A stretch of DNA of 64,000 nucleotides. Origin: a virus. The stretch is taken from IMG/VR virus record IMGVR_UViG_3300049215_000772, positions 64,001 to 128,000 of that record; one strand, given 5' to 3'. Below are positions 15,021 through 24,133 of this stretch, piece after piece. Numbering within the stretch: the stretch's first letter is position 1; each line of letters opens with the position of its first letter. The translations under genes and the position numbers were made by a program. The notes beneath the pieces were generated by a model. That model did not search any database, was not told where the DNA came from, and saw nothing but the letters and a program-made list of their open reading frames with translations.

Positions 15021-16247
15021 ATGACATGCCACAACCTACATTGCTCGTACACTCCTCCCCACGGCTGCCACGAGTGCCCGCCGCCCGGAGTTTGTCCAGA
15101 CTTCACCATCCGTCGTCACGACACCAAACCAGCCTTCAAGGTACATATTGAAGATTGCGATGGTCCGTTCAATATGGATGGGCTAGTGCTGGAAGCGTCT
15201 ATGTGGGCCAGGGGCAGATTGAAGAAGGGTATACAGGCCACGGATAATTTTTTTGCACTCGCTGACAATATCGGGTTTGAGCAGATAATGGTTGGTGATA
15301 TAATAGTCGTGGACCGTCCTCGACTACCCGAACAAATGCTTGTGATCGGTTTTGATGAAGACAACTACCTGGTCGAAGTTCAACGAGGGTATCATGGGAC
15401 TACTCCGCAGTGTTGGAAGAAAGGAACCCATGTACGAATAATCAAGTTCATGGGAGCTACAGCGCAAACCGAGATGGTTTTTCAGGACGTGATTCAGATT
15501 GACGGAACAACTAGAAACGAACTGACCAACAGTTTCCTTGTTTACGAGTGGGGGCCAACAGACACATGCCTGGCGGGTTGCTACTTCTTGGAGTTTAAGT
15601 TGCTCAAGATGATTGATGTGCCGGCCCCAACGCCGCCGCCATCGACTTGTCCGTTCCCCAAAATCATTGGGAATCCTGGCCCACCGCAGCCTTATTGTGC
15701 CTATGGCCCACATCCGGGTGGAACAGTTTTCGGTCCAGCCGGACCTTATGTTCGTGATGGAGAAAGTTACTCCGCAGGGGCTTATGGAATTCCTGGAACT
15801 GATACCCCACCCGTGCCACCAATCCCGATGTCACGGGAAGAAAGGCGTGACGATGAAGTGTTGGAAGATGAATACCGTTACAACCCGGAAGCATTTCCTG
15901 GTCGTGATGGGTCTTTGGATGAGCAGCGAGTCGTGATTCCGCCGCAAACCGGAGGTAATTCGCCTGTGGCTCCGTTGTACCCGGAACCATTGAGTATTGA
16001 CGCAGGAGCGAATCCACAATACTACAATCCGGGAGGCGTGGAACAATTCTACATGCCGCATCTGCCGACAGATGTTCCAAGTTTCACGTCGCCTAGCTGT
16101 ATTACACCAAGTTTTACCAGTCCATCACTCACACCAACGGACTTTGGTTGTGGTCTTGGAGCGGGAGTCGAATGGGTGCGTCGATTCCCGGTGGATGGTG
16201 AAGGATTTTTGATCCATATCACCGACAGCCCAACAGCAGAGTTATAA
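15021..16247 (+). CDS. Probable virion structural protein, Pro/Gly-rich C-terminal half
   Basis: 408 residues. A Cys/His-rich N-terminus (CSYTPPHGCHECPPPGVCP) is followed by a beta-rich domain (residues about 30-200, including GYHGTTPQCWKKGTHVRIIKF). About 180 residues of Pro/Gly/Tyr-rich sequence come next, and a final beta segment ending FLIHITDS. The build suggests a tail or baseplate connector. A CTAAATAC motif lies just upstream. Confidence 0.45.
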   Translation: MTCHNLHCSYTPPHGCHECPPPGVCPDFTIRRHDTKPAFKVHIEDCDGPFNMDGLVLEASMWARGRLKKGIQATDNFFALADNIGFEQIMVGDIIVVDRPRLPEQMLVIGFDEDNYLVEVQRGYHGTTPQCWKKGTHVRIIKFMGATAQTEMVFQDVIQIDGTTRNELTNSFLVYEWGPTDTCLAGCYFLEFKLLKMIDVPAPTPPPSTCPFPKIIGNPGPPQPYCAYGPHPGGTVFGPAGPYVRDGESYSAGAYGIPGTDTPPVPPIPMSREERRDDEVLEDEYRYNPEAFPGRDGSLDEQRVVIPPQTGGNSPVAPLYPEPLSIDAGANPQYYNPGGVEQFYMPHLPTDVPSFTSPSCITPSFTSPSLTPTDFGCGLGAGVEWVRRFPVDGEGFLIHITDSPTAEL

Positions 16248-16259
16248 GGAGATGATGCC

Positions 16260-17891
16260 ATGCCGTCCGTAGCTGATTTTCTTATCGAACGTCTCGAAAA
16301 CACCGGAGTAAAACACATCTTCGGTGTGCCAGGCGACTATGTTCTAAACTTCATCAAGCGATTGGGTGACAGCAAAAAGATCAAGTTTGTCAACACGACA
16401 GATGAGAATCATGCCGGTTTTGCTGCCGATGCCTATGCCAGAGTCAACGGCATTGGCTGCGTTGCAACAACTTATAACGTCGGCACTTTGAAAGTATGCA
16501 ATTCGGTAGCAGGGGCATACGCTGAAAGGTCGCCGATGATCGTCCTATCCGGCTCTCCCGGATTGAAGGAACGAAACGAAGATTTCATGCTTCATCACGT
16601 TGTCAAAAGTTTCGACAACCAGTTGAAGATGTTCAAACATATCACCTGCTACAGTGTCATTCTGGAAGACCCCACCAAAGCCGGATTCCTGATCGACGAG
16701 GCGTTGGAGGCGCTGAAGTTTCACAAGCAGCCAATCTACATCGAGTTGCCTCGTGACGTGGCTGAAATGCCCATCCGGTATGATGTGTACCGCCAAGGCA
16801 CTCCACATGCTCGTGAAAGTGATGGCCAGAACCTCAAGGAAGCCTTGGGTGAGGTTTGCGAGTGGATTACAAATGCTTCCAATCCTGTCATTGTGGCAGG
16901 CGTTCAGCTTGCCAGAATGAACCTGGGTGGGCAACTGGTGCGGTGGGCCGAGCGACACAACATCCCAATGGTGACTACGTTGTTGAGCAAATCAACAGTC
17001 AACGAATACCACCCATTGTTTGCTGGTGTTTACAGTGGCCCGCAAACATCAGAAGACGCTGTTCGCAAATTGGTTGATGATTCGGACTGCTTGCTAATCC
17101 TGGGTGAGATGTTGACGGATATGATGCTGGGTTTTCAGTCGCCCAAATTCACCAAGCGTCAGACTGTGTTCTGCTCGATTGAGGGATTGAAGGTCCGCAA
17201 CCACGCATACAATGATGTATTGTTCACCGACTTCTGCGCTGAATTGTTCAGGGTGAACTTGCCGAAGAAGGCAGAACCGGCCCTTCCGCCAAAGAAGATG
17301 ATGGAAGGGTTCGTGCCGCAGAAGGACAAGAAGATGACGACTCAGCGATTCTTCGAGAAGGTCAACTCGATGTTGAACGAGAAGATTGCTGTGGTCGCCG
17401 ATATTGGTGAAGTTTTGTTCGGGGCTTCCTCGTTGGTAGTTTCCCATCATCATTTCATCAGCCCGGCCTTCTATTGCAGCATGGGTCTTGCGATCCCTGG
17501 TGCTTTGGGAGTGGGCCTGGCAAAACCGGAACTGCGTCCGGTCGTGCTGGTGGGCGATGGTGCCTTCCAGATGTCCGTGAGTGAACTCAGCAGTCACTTG
17601 GAAAACAAGTTGAATACCATCGTGTTCGTGCTGAATAACAAGGGCTACACTACCGAACGGTTCCTGCTCGACGGAAAGTTCAACAATATCCGCAACTGGA
17701 ACTACCATGCTGTTCCCCATTTGTTGGGCGGCGGGACGGGTTACTTTGTGGAGACGGAGGAACAACTGGAGGCGGCTGTGGCGGCTGCTTTGAAGAGCAA
17801 AGAATTGGCAATCGTCAACGTGTCTGTCGATCCGACCGACATTTCAACAGCTTTAAGGAGAATGGTCGAAAATCTCTCTAAGAGAGTTTAA
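16260..17891 (+). CDS. Thiamine-diphosphate 2-keto acid decarboxylase (pyruvate/indolepyruvate decarboxylase family)
   Basis: 543 residues, the full length of the family. The N-terminal PYR domain has FGVPGDYVLNF and ENHAGFAADAYAR with the cofactor-activating Glu49. HH at 112-113 matches the His pair specific to pyruvate- and indolepyruvate-type decarboxylases, not acetolactate synthase. The PP domain has GDGAFQMS (432-439) and NNKGYTTE (459-466), the metal and diphosphate motif. The enzyme would convert a 2-keto acid to an aldehyde and CO2. Substrate cannot be read from the sequence. An aldehyde dehydrogenase lies 3.3 kb downstream. AAGGAGATGATGCC precedes the ATG. Confidence 0.85.
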   Translation: MPSVADFLIERLENTGVKHIFGVPGDYVLNFIKRLGDSKKIKFVNTTDENHAGFAADAYARVNGIGCVATTYNVGTLKVCNSVAGAYAERSPMIVLSGSPGLKERNEDFMLHHVVKSFDNQLKMFKHITCYSVILEDPTKAGFLIDEALEALKFHKQPIYIELPRDVAEMPIRYDVYRQGTPHARESDGQNLKEALGEVCEWITNASNPVIVAGVQLARMNLGGQLVRWAERHNIPMVTTLLSKSTVNEYHPLFAGVYSGPQTSEDAVRKLVDDSDCLLILGEMLTDMMLGFQSPKFTKRQTVFCSIEGLKVRNHAYNDVLFTDFCAELFRVNLPKKAEPALPPKKMMEGFVPQKDKKMTTQRFFEKVNSMLNEKIAVVADIGEVLFGASSLVVSHHHFISPAFYCSMGLAIPGALGVGLAKPELRPVVLVGDGAFQMSVSELSSHLENKLNTIVFVLNNKGYTTERFLLDGKFNNIRNWNYHAVPHLLGGGTGYFVETEEQLEAAVAAALKSKELAIVNVSVDPTDISTALRRMVENLSKRV

Positions 17892-17900
17892 CCAAAAATC

Positions 17901-18464
17901 ATGTACACCCAACGATATGACAAGGACAAGCGTTTCGGCAACAAGAAGAATGAGTACCCAATCAGGGTCAATTTCGGGATTAGAGTGCCAACGGTCAGGG
18001 TGGTACAAGAAGGAAAACAACTAGGAATAATGTCCACGGATCAGGCCAGGAAAATTGCCCAGGAAGCGGGCCTCGACTTGGTTGAGATCGTGCCGAATGC
18101 CCAACCGCCTGTGTGCGAGATCAAGGACTTCGGTAAGTGGAAGTTTGAGGAAAAAATCAAGCAAAAAGAGAGCGCCCGCAAGCAGCGTGAGTCTCAGGTA
18201 CAGTTGAAGGAAATTCGTCTTCGTCCTGGCATTGCTATGCACGATGTCGAAACGAAGGTGAACCAAGCGAAAGGATTTATCGCAGAAGGGAAGAACGTGC
18301 AGTTCAACCTTCAGTTCAAGGGACATCGTGAAATGTCTCACAAGGAACAAGGGTTCGCAGTCATCAACAAGATCGTCGCCGATCTAGCCGGGGTTTGTGC
18401 TGTCGAGAAAGCTCCCAAGATGGAGGGCAATCGAATCACATGCCGTTTAACCCCGAAGGGATAA
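17901..18464 (+). CDS. infC: Translation initiation factor IF-3
   Basis: 187 residues covering both IF-3 domains. The N-domain has PIRVNFGIRVPTVRVVQEGKQLGI and the DLVEIVPNAQPPVCEIKDFGKWKFE signature. A basic linker leads to the C-domain with IRLRPGIAMHDVETKVNQA and VQFNLQFKGHREM. IF-3 checks the initiator tRNA-start codon pairing and keeps 30S free. With phage bS21, deformylase and an initiator-like tRNA it points to direct takeover of initiation. The start is ATG at 17901; the short spacing to the upstream gene suggests co-transcription. Confidence 0.95.
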   Translation: MYTQRYDKDKRFGNKKNEYPIRVNFGIRVPTVRVVQEGKQLGIMSTDQARKIAQEAGLDLVEIVPNAQPPVCEIKDFGKWKFEEKIKQKESARKQRESQVQLKEIRLRPGIAMHDVETKVNQAKGFIAEGKNVQFNLQFKGHREMSHKEQGFAVINKIVADLAGVCAVEKAPKMEGNRITCRLTPKG

Positions 18465-19753
18465 TGGAAATAATCATGGCTGACGAGGCTTATTTCCGCA
18501 AAGTAGTTGAACTCCAAACAGAGTTCTTCAAGCGGTTGGAAACTCGTGACTCTCAACCAAGGGCCATGCCGCCCTCGTTGCTCGTTCGTTTGTTGGAATG
18601 CGATGACGAAATAATCGACTTGTCGCTCGGCAACATCGGACGGCGATTGAAAGGTTTTGCTGAGGAAGTGGATTTTACGCACCCTGATCTCTACACCATC
18701 TTCGATGGCGCATTGGTTGACGGGGCTGATTTCTCACAGGACTGCTTGGAATTGCTGTCGCTGGCCGAATTCGCCCGCAGCAAGCAACTGGTCCGCATCA
18801 TGCCGATGCTTGGCAAAATCATTACCAGGGAGTCGCTGGGCCGTAACGTCGTCCGCCGCATCGACAGCCCAGCCAGTGTCCGTATGCACGTTCGTTTGTT
18901 GAAAGACCCTGACGAGCGTGAAGAAATCCGTTCCACCAAGAAGATGCAGGTGATTGACCTGACATCCATCTACAAGAAGGGTGAGGACGCCTGGCGTGCC
19001 CAGCCTGACAACTTCCGCAGGTTCCTGCGTTTCGACACAGCCTACCAGGATGAGATCGCCAGGGCTGAGAAGAAGGCCACACGCTACAACGCCCTGGGCT
19101 GTTCGGCGCTGGCTGAAGAAATCATGAAAAGCGTGGAAGCCTTCCGTGAACACATGGACCAGGCTTACTATGGATTCAATCGCATTACTATGACCAATGC
19201 TGCCGTGGTGTTGGCGAAGTCCCTTGGCTACATCTACAACCCGCCCCCAGCCGGTGCGTTGTTCGCCAAAGATGAGCAGGCCGGCAAGATCGTGGTTTCC
19301 AGGAAGTTCTTCGGAAACTACAACTTCGACCCGGCCCACAACCCCATTGAGTATTCACCCATTGTCAGTGAGTCGGCTGGCACTCCTGTCTTCACCCAGC
19401 GGTATGCCCTGCCATTCCTATACGAACCTCGTGTATATCCATTACATCAGTTTTGGGATATTGCTCCTGAAGGTGTCCTGAAAACAGTTAGAACGCTGGA
19501 ATGCTTCCCGGATGCTGATGACAAGCCGATCTTCGATCACTTCGGCTTGATCGTGCCTAGCATCGGTTTCCCACCAGCGTCGAGTGAAGAAACTTACTCG
19601 TTTATCGACGATAAGGGGTTGTGTCGAACCTTCTCTCAGCGTGAGTCTGCGATGAAGGAACTGGACACCATCTTGATTCGCAATGGCCATTTCCATCCCA
19701 TTATCGTCGGAGAGAAAGATGGAAAGTGCTATTTTATTTCTTATTGGGTTTGA
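18464..19753 (+). CDS. Hypothetical protein
   Basis: 429 residues; ATG at 18464 overlaps the IF-3 stop (TAATG) with AAGGG upstream, and a second ATG at 18476 is possible. The body is mostly helical up to about residue 280 and more beta-rich with Pro and aromatic residues after. No motif recognised. Coupling to IF-3 is notable, but no link in function can be claimed. Confidence 0.5.
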   Translation: MEIIMADEAYFRKVVELQTEFFKRLETRDSQPRAMPPSLLVRLLECDDEIIDLSLGNIGRRLKGFAEEVDFTHPDLYTIFDGALVDGADFSQDCLELLSLAEFARSKQLVRIMPMLGKIITRESLGRNVVRRIDSPASVRMHVRLLKDPDEREEIRSTKKMQVIDLTSIYKKGEDAWRAQPDNFRRFLRFDTAYQDEIARAEKKATRYNALGCSALAEEIMKSVEAFREHMDQAYYGFNRITMTNAAVVLAKSLGYIYNPPPAGALFAKDEQAGKIVVSRKFFGNYNFDPAHNPIEYSPIVSESAGTPVFTQRYALPFLYEPRVYPLHQFWDIAPEGVLKTVRTLECFPDADDKPIFDHFGLIVPSIGFPPASSEETYSFIDDKGLCRTFSQRESAMKELDTILIRNGHFHPIIVGEKDGKCYFISYWV

Positions 19754-19787
19754 GTTCCCCGTTTTACAAGAACTCAGAAAGTAACAT

Positions 19788-20024
19788 ATGTCTACACATC
19801 GTATGTCTGATACGCAACCGCTTCATAGTATGAAGTTGGATAAATATACCCTTCGAGTTGAGCATAATGATCTTGGTATCACCATTGTTGATGAGAAGGG
19901 GAATACAGTATGTTGGCTCAACTGTATTGGCACTGCTGTATTGAAGGAATGGTTGAAGGATTTTGATCCGAAGGGACGCATGGCTAATCATCAATCGGTG
20001 AAAGAACATTTGGAGGAACAGTAA
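19788..20024 (+). CDS. Small hypothetical protein
   Basis: 78 residues, with beta strands (KYTLRVEHNDLGITIVDEKGNTVCWLN) followed by a helix. The final A of its stop is the A of the next ATG (TAATG), coupling it to the Fe-S carrier gene. No homologue recognised. Confidence 0.45.
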   Translation: MSTHRMSDTQPLHSMKLDKYTLRVEHNDLGITIVDEKGNTVCWLNCIGTAVLKEWLKDFDPKGRMANHQSVKEHLEEQ

Positions 20025-20362
20025 TGGCTTGTGTAATTTTGTCTGAGAAAGCTGTGAAGGAAATCAAGCGCCTGATGGCAGATCAGGACATGAAGCCTGA
20101 CAGCACCTATGTTCGGGCTGGCGTGCGTGGAGGCGGGTGTTCCGGCTTCCAGTACAGCTTCAATCTCGATGAAAACGTGGACGAAAACAAGGATGTAATC
20201 GAGGAGCAAGATGGTCTGAAGATCGTCGTGGACAAGCGCTCGATGATGTACATTCAGGGCACCATGATTGACTACCACGACCAGCTTGAGAAGCGAGGTT
20301 TCAGTTTCAACAATCCGAACGCTTCTGGTAAGTGTGGTTGTGGGAGTAGCTTCAACGTATGA
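20024..20362 (+). CDS. A-type iron-sulfur carrier (IscA/ErpA/HesB family)
   Basis: 112 residues, the normal size. The three conserved cysteines are present: Cys39 in GGGCSGFQYSF and Cys104 and Cys106 in GKCGCGSSF. A-type carriers accept [2Fe-2S] or [4Fe-4S] clusters from a scaffold and pass them to client proteins. No scaffold or desulfurase gene is nearby, so it must work with host partners. The next gene overlaps by 4 bases. Confidence 0.9.
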   Translation: MACVILSEKAVKEIKRLMADQDMKPDSTYVRAGVRGGGCSGFQYSFNLDENVDENKDVIEEQDGLKIVVDKRSMMYIQGTMIDYHDQLEKRGFSFNNPNASGKCGCGSSFNV

Positions 20363-20682
20363 AGAAAAACTACCATGAAGTGAACTTGAAGGATTTGGGA
20401 GAATCACTTGCAGAGATTAACGAAAGTCTCTACAAGATGTATATCCAAATCGCTATGTTCGCCGGGCATAAGATATTGGGGCTGATATGCGGCCCGGAAA
20501 CGGCAAAGATATTGGTCAATCTACCTGGCGATCAGAAGCAATTACAAGAACTCGAATTTTACAAGATGGGCTACAATGGTATTACGCCTATTTATGTTGA
20601 TATGAGTCTTGGAGCAGGTGACATACTCGTAGTTTGCAAAACTGCAATCGAAAAAATTAGGGTGAAAGATTTGCATGGATAA
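20359..20682 (+). CDS. Hypothetical protein
   Basis: 107 residues, ATGA overlap with the Fe-S carrier gene. A helical first half with a hydrophobic patch (AMFAGHKILGLICG) and a beta-rich second half. No family recognised. Confidence 0.45.
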   Translation: MKKNYHEVNLKDLGESLAEINESLYKMYIQIAMFAGHKILGLICGPETAKILVNLPGDQKQLQELEFYKMGYNGITPIYVDMSLGAGDILVVCKTAIEKIRVKDLHG

Positions 20683-20881
20683 GTACGAAGTAAGAGCCAT
20701 TTGTTTTTTCATTTTTACCTGGATGTTGGTTGTTTGGGTTTTTTGCGATGTTGTTGCCTTGAAAAAGAAGGTGAAGGCATTGGAGCAAGATGTTCTGGTT
20801 ATAAAACAGTCTCCGCTTGTTCCAATCACGGAAGAAGAATTCCTGAAAATGCAAAAGGAAATGAAGGAACGGCGCAAGTGA
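20675..20881 (+). CDS. Small single-pass membrane protein with coiled coil
   Basis: 68 residues. A strong transmembrane helix (ICFFIFTWMLVVWVFCDVVAL) is followed by a short coiled coil and a basic C-terminus. The start lies inside the 3' end of the previous gene. It has the size and layout of small phage membrane regulators such as holin-associated proteins, but nothing specific. Confidence 0.5.
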   Translation: MDKYEVRAICFFIFTWMLVVWVFCDVVALKKKVKALEQDVLVIKQSPLVPITEEEFLKMQKEMKERRK

Positions 20882-20927
20882 ATCCAATTGTCCAGTTTGA
20901 CGGCTCCTTGCCTATTTGGGGCAGAAA

Positions 20928-21221
20928 ATGAAACCTGGTCCTCCTGCACTACACAAAGTCAGCGTTCGCCGGGCGTTGATGTACATCGAAAAAAAGTTGC
21001 GGGAAACTTTCAGGATAATGCTCGTCGAAGGCAAATCTGTGAAGTGGATGGAGGAACAAGTAGACCTGGAATTGTTTTGGATGAATGAACGTGGTGCCTT
21101 CTGGAACTACGAAGTGGCGCTGGGCGAGTATTCTTCGCTGGTGGCGATTCAACCACTCCCGTTCCAGGACTGGATATACATTGAACTTGAAAGGAAGAAT
21201 GAATGTCATACGTTGGAATGA
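20928..21221 (+). CDS. Hypothetical protein
   Basis: 97 residues from ATG 20928 (GGGG upstream); an upstream TTG at 20916 is less likely. Helical N-terminal half with basic residues, then WMNERGAFWNYEVALGEYSS and an aromatic C-terminus. Its end overlaps the aldehyde dehydrogenase start by 19 bases. Confidence 0.4.
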   Translation: MKPGPPALHKVSVRRALMYIEKKLRETFRIMLVEGKSVKWMEEQVDLELFWMNERGAFWNYEVALGEYSSLVAIQPLPFQDWIYIELERKNECHTLE

Positions 21222-22705
21222 ATTTCATCAACGGCAAGTTTTGCCACGCCCGCAGTGATTTCGTCAGCATTAACCCATCGACCGAAGAAGTAATCGGCGA
21301 TTTCCCCAAATCTAAACCCCATGAGTCCAACGAGGCCGTGGAAGCTGCACGGGCGGCGTTCCCTGGCTGGAGCGCCATGAGCCGCCTTCAGCGTGGCGAG
21401 TTCTTCGACCGGCTTTGTCAAATTCTGAAGGGGAAGCTGGGCGAGATTGCTTCGGCCATCTCGTTGGAAACCGGCAAGAATTTGAACGAGAGTCATGCCG
21501 AGGTCGTAGAAGCCCTGCACATGGCACAGTATTGCTTTGGCAAGGCTCGTGAGGCCACGGGGGAGGTTGTGGCTTCGGAGTTGCCAGAACGTGATTCCTA
21601 CGTCATCAGGAAGCCGAAGGGTGTTGTATTGTCTATCGCCCCTTGGAATTTCCCGTTCGCCATCGGTGGGTTCTGGACGGCAGGCCCAGCGTTGCTTGAG
21701 GGAAATACCGTCATCCTGAAACCTTCAGAAGACACGCCGATGGTCGGCCAGATCATCGCCGAGTTGTTCCAGGAGGCCGGCTTCCCTGTTGGCGTTTTCA
21801 ATCTGGTCCACGGCGACGGCATGACCGGCTCCTACCTTGCCGGCCACAAAGATATTGACCACATCTGTTTCACTGGCTCGGCGGAAGTTGGCCAGTACAT
21901 CCGAAAGACTTGCGCTGATTCCTGGCATAAAACCTGTAGCTGTGAGATGGGCAGCAAGTCTGCTGTCATGGTGTTCGAGGACGCCGACATGAACCTGGCC
22001 CTGGCAGCAACCATCGCCAGTGCTTTCAAGTTGTCCGGGCAGCGTTGTGTGAGTGCCGGAAGGTTGTTGATTGAGAGGCCCATCTTCGATTATTTCTGCA
22101 AGCAGTTCGTGGAGATGGCATCCAAGATCAAGGTTGGCGATCCTTTCAAGGATCGGGATGTCATGTTTGGACCACTCATCAACGGCCAACAGTTGGATCG
22201 GGTGATGTACTACAATCATCAGACATTGGGTATTTTCGCTCACGATACCCAGGTGTTGCTCAGGGGTGAAAGGATGGATCGGCGGGGCTACTATCTCACT
22301 CCGCATGTTTACAGCACGGAATGGAGTTTCGACGAAGGCAGGATGGATTTTGACTATTTGAAACCCTATTTGAAAAATGAAGTTTTCGGCCCGCATGTTG
22401 CGCTGATTCCTTTCGACAGTCTCGAACATGCGATTGCTATATACAATGACACCGACTACGGATTGAGTCTTGGCGTCATCACCAACGACTTCAAGAAGGC
22501 ACGGGAAGTTCGCAACAAGGCGGATTTTGGCCTGGGCTACTGGAACGGTGGGTCCATAGCAGCAGAAAGTCATTTGCCTTTTGGTGGCCTGAAAAAATCA
22601 GGTAATGGTTGGCCGTCTGCTGCCGGAACTTTTGATGCGGTATCACATAAAGTCGCATGGACAGTAAATCATGGAAATCTGTCGTTCCCACAGGGGTTGA
22701 AATGA
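21203..22705 (+). CDS. NAD(P)-dependent aldehyde dehydrogenase
   Basis: 500 residues, full length. The catalytic set is intact: Asn149 (APWNFPF), Glu248 (CEMGSKS) and nucleophile Cys282 (GQRCVSAGR). Cofactor motifs KPSEDTP and FTGSAEVG are present. The enzyme oxidises an aldehyde to its acid. Substrate preference is unclear. The keto acid decarboxylase at 16.3 kb would produce an aldehyde, so the two could form a two-step pathway. AAGGAAGA precedes the start and the stop overlaps the next ATG. Confidence 0.92.
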   Translation: MSYVGMNFINGKFCHARSDFVSINPSTEEVIGDFPKSKPHESNEAVEAARAAFPGWSAMSRLQRGEFFDRLCQILKGKLGEIASAISLETGKNLNESHAEVVEALHMAQYCFGKAREATGEVVASELPERDSYVIRKPKGVVLSIAPWNFPFAIGGFWTAGPALLEGNTVILKPSEDTPMVGQIIAELFQEAGFPVGVFNLVHGDGMTGSYLAGHKDIDHICFTGSAEVGQYIRKTCADSWHKTCSCEMGSKSAVMVFEDADMNLALAATIASAFKLSGQRCVSAGRLLIERPIFDYFCKQFVEMASKIKVGDPFKDRDVMFGPLINGQQLDRVMYYNHQTLGIFAHDTQVLLRGERMDRRGYYLTPHVYSTEWSFDEGRMDFDYLKPYLKNEVFGPHVALIPFDSLEHAIAIYNDTDYGLSLGVITNDFKKAREVRNKADFGLGYWNGGSIAAESHLPFGGLKKSGNGWPSAAGTFDAVSHKVAWTVNHGNLSFPQGLK

Positions 22706-23571
22706 AACTAGGAGTTGTTGGGCTAGGAATAGTTGGAAACGCCTTCTACGAGGGCATGAAGGATCATTTTGAGATTGTTCGCTATGACAAGTTCAACAAG
22801 GAACGCTCCGACGTGCCCGACATCCCTTGTCTGTGTTCAGAAGTAGATGGGCCAATCTTTGTCTGCGTGCCGACACCCATGAACGCAGATGGCACCTGCA
22901 ATGTGGATATTGTTGACAGTGTGCTGGAAGAAATTTTCAAGTCTGACTTCGAGCGGGCCAGTACCTTGTGTTGTGGCTACGCACCAAGGATCGTGGTGAT
23001 TAAATCCACGATCCCGCCAGGAACAACCAGGCAGTTTGGATTCAGTTCCAAATACAGCCTGAAGTTGGTTTTCAACCCGGAATTTTTGACCGAGGCCAAC
23101 CCTGTTGCAGACTTCAAGAACCAGGATCGGATTATCCTGGGTGGTGATCCTGATGCCACAAGCATTGTTGAAGATGTGTATGATGTCGCTTATCCGAGTG
23201 TGATGAAGGTTAGATGTAATCCGACCGCTGCGGAAATGGTGAAATATGTGGCGAACTGTTTCTTAGCGATGAAGGTTTCTTTCGCCAACGAGATTTACCA
23301 GATATGTTCGGCGCTGGGTATTGACTATAATACGGTGATAAATACCGCCACGTTGGACAAAAGGCTGGGTAGCTCTCACTGGAAGGTTCCTGGCCCTGAT
23401 GGGCACTACGGTTTTGGTCTTACTTGTTTTCCGAAAGATTTGAATGCTTTGATTCGTGTCGCCGAAAACATGGAGGTTGATCCGAAGGTGATGAAGGCTG
23501 TTTGGGAGAAGAATCTTGAAGTAAGGCCCGAAAGGGATTGGGAACAAATGAAAGGGAGAGCCGTCCTTTAA
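22702..23571 (+). CDS. UDP-glucose/GDP-mannose dehydrogenase family protein
   Basis: 289 residues from ATG 22702 (ATGA overlap). The Rossmann motif GLGIVGNAF is followed by FVCVPTP, KSTIPPGTT, FNPEFLTEANPVADF, and the central-domain catalytic Cys242 in GFGLTCFPKD. Normal family members have about 390-440 residues; the C-terminal UDP-binding domain is missing here, so the sugar nucleotide may differ or the partner may be supplied in trans. With the RmlB-like dehydratase at 40.5 kb and glycosyltransferases it suggests sugar modification of DNA, virion or cell surface. Confidence 0.85.
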   Translation: MKLGVVGLGIVGNAFYEGMKDHFEIVRYDKFNKERSDVPDIPCLCSEVDGPIFVCVPTPMNADGTCNVDIVDSVLEEIFKSDFERASTLCCGYAPRIVVIKSTIPPGTTRQFGFSSKYSLKLVFNPEFLTEANPVADFKNQDRIILGGDPDATSIVEDVYDVAYPSVMKVRCNPTAAEMVKYVANCFLAMKVSFANEIYQICSALGIDYNTVINTATLDKRLGSSHWKVPGPDGHYGFGLTCFPKDLNALIRVAENMEVDPKVMKAVWEKNLEVRPERDWEQMKGRAVL

Positions 23572-23580
23572 GGAAGAAAA

Positions 23581-24117
23581 ATGCAGTCTTTCAAGATAAC
23601 CAAAGAAGAGTTGTTGAAGTTTGCCGAGCGCCTCTATAGTGAAGGGTGTTTCGGTTATTTTGATCTTTGTGAAGCTACAGCAGATAGGATGGTAACGGAT
23701 TTCCTTGACGGGAGAGAACCTATCACGCCTAGTATTTTGAGTCAGGCTGGTTTTGCTCCAAGTGTTAGTTTCGCTACCGGCCCAACTGTTACTGTTGCTC
23801 CACAAGGACTCAGCATTGACCCGGCTGGCCCGCCTCCCGCAGTTTGGGGAGGAGTAGGACCGATGATGGGTGGGGTTAATGTTCCAGTTCACGGCAGCAA
23901 CCAATCGGTGAGCATCACGGTGTCTGGCGGCGGTCCTCCGATGACCGACAGCGAGTACCGAGGTCACGGCGATGTTTCTCTTCCTCCATCGGGTGCGCCA
24001 GAAACAGCGGTTGGGAGTTCTTCAGATGGAATAATCATCATGGAAACTCCTGTAATTCGTGAAGAAGTTTTCACACGTCAAGAAAACTTTGTTGGAAATC
24101 CATCGGAACGCATTTAA
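23581..24117 (+). CDS. Hypothetical protein, Pro/Gly-rich
   Basis: 178 residues. A helical N-terminal 50 residues is followed by a long low-complexity region rich in Pro, Gly, Val and Ser. The stop lies 16 bases before the GroES-like gene. No family recognised; virion decoration or linker roles would fit the composition. Confidence 0.45.
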   Translation: MQSFKITKEELLKFAERLYSEGCFGYFDLCEATADRMVTDFLDGREPITPSILSQAGFAPSVSFATGPTVTVAPQGLSIDPAGPPPAVWGGVGPMMGGVNVPVHGSNQSVSITVSGGGPPMTDSEYRGHGDVSLPPSGAPETAVGSSSDGIIIMETPVIREEVFTRQENFVGNPSERI

Positions 24118-24133
24118 TTGAAAGGGATGAGAT

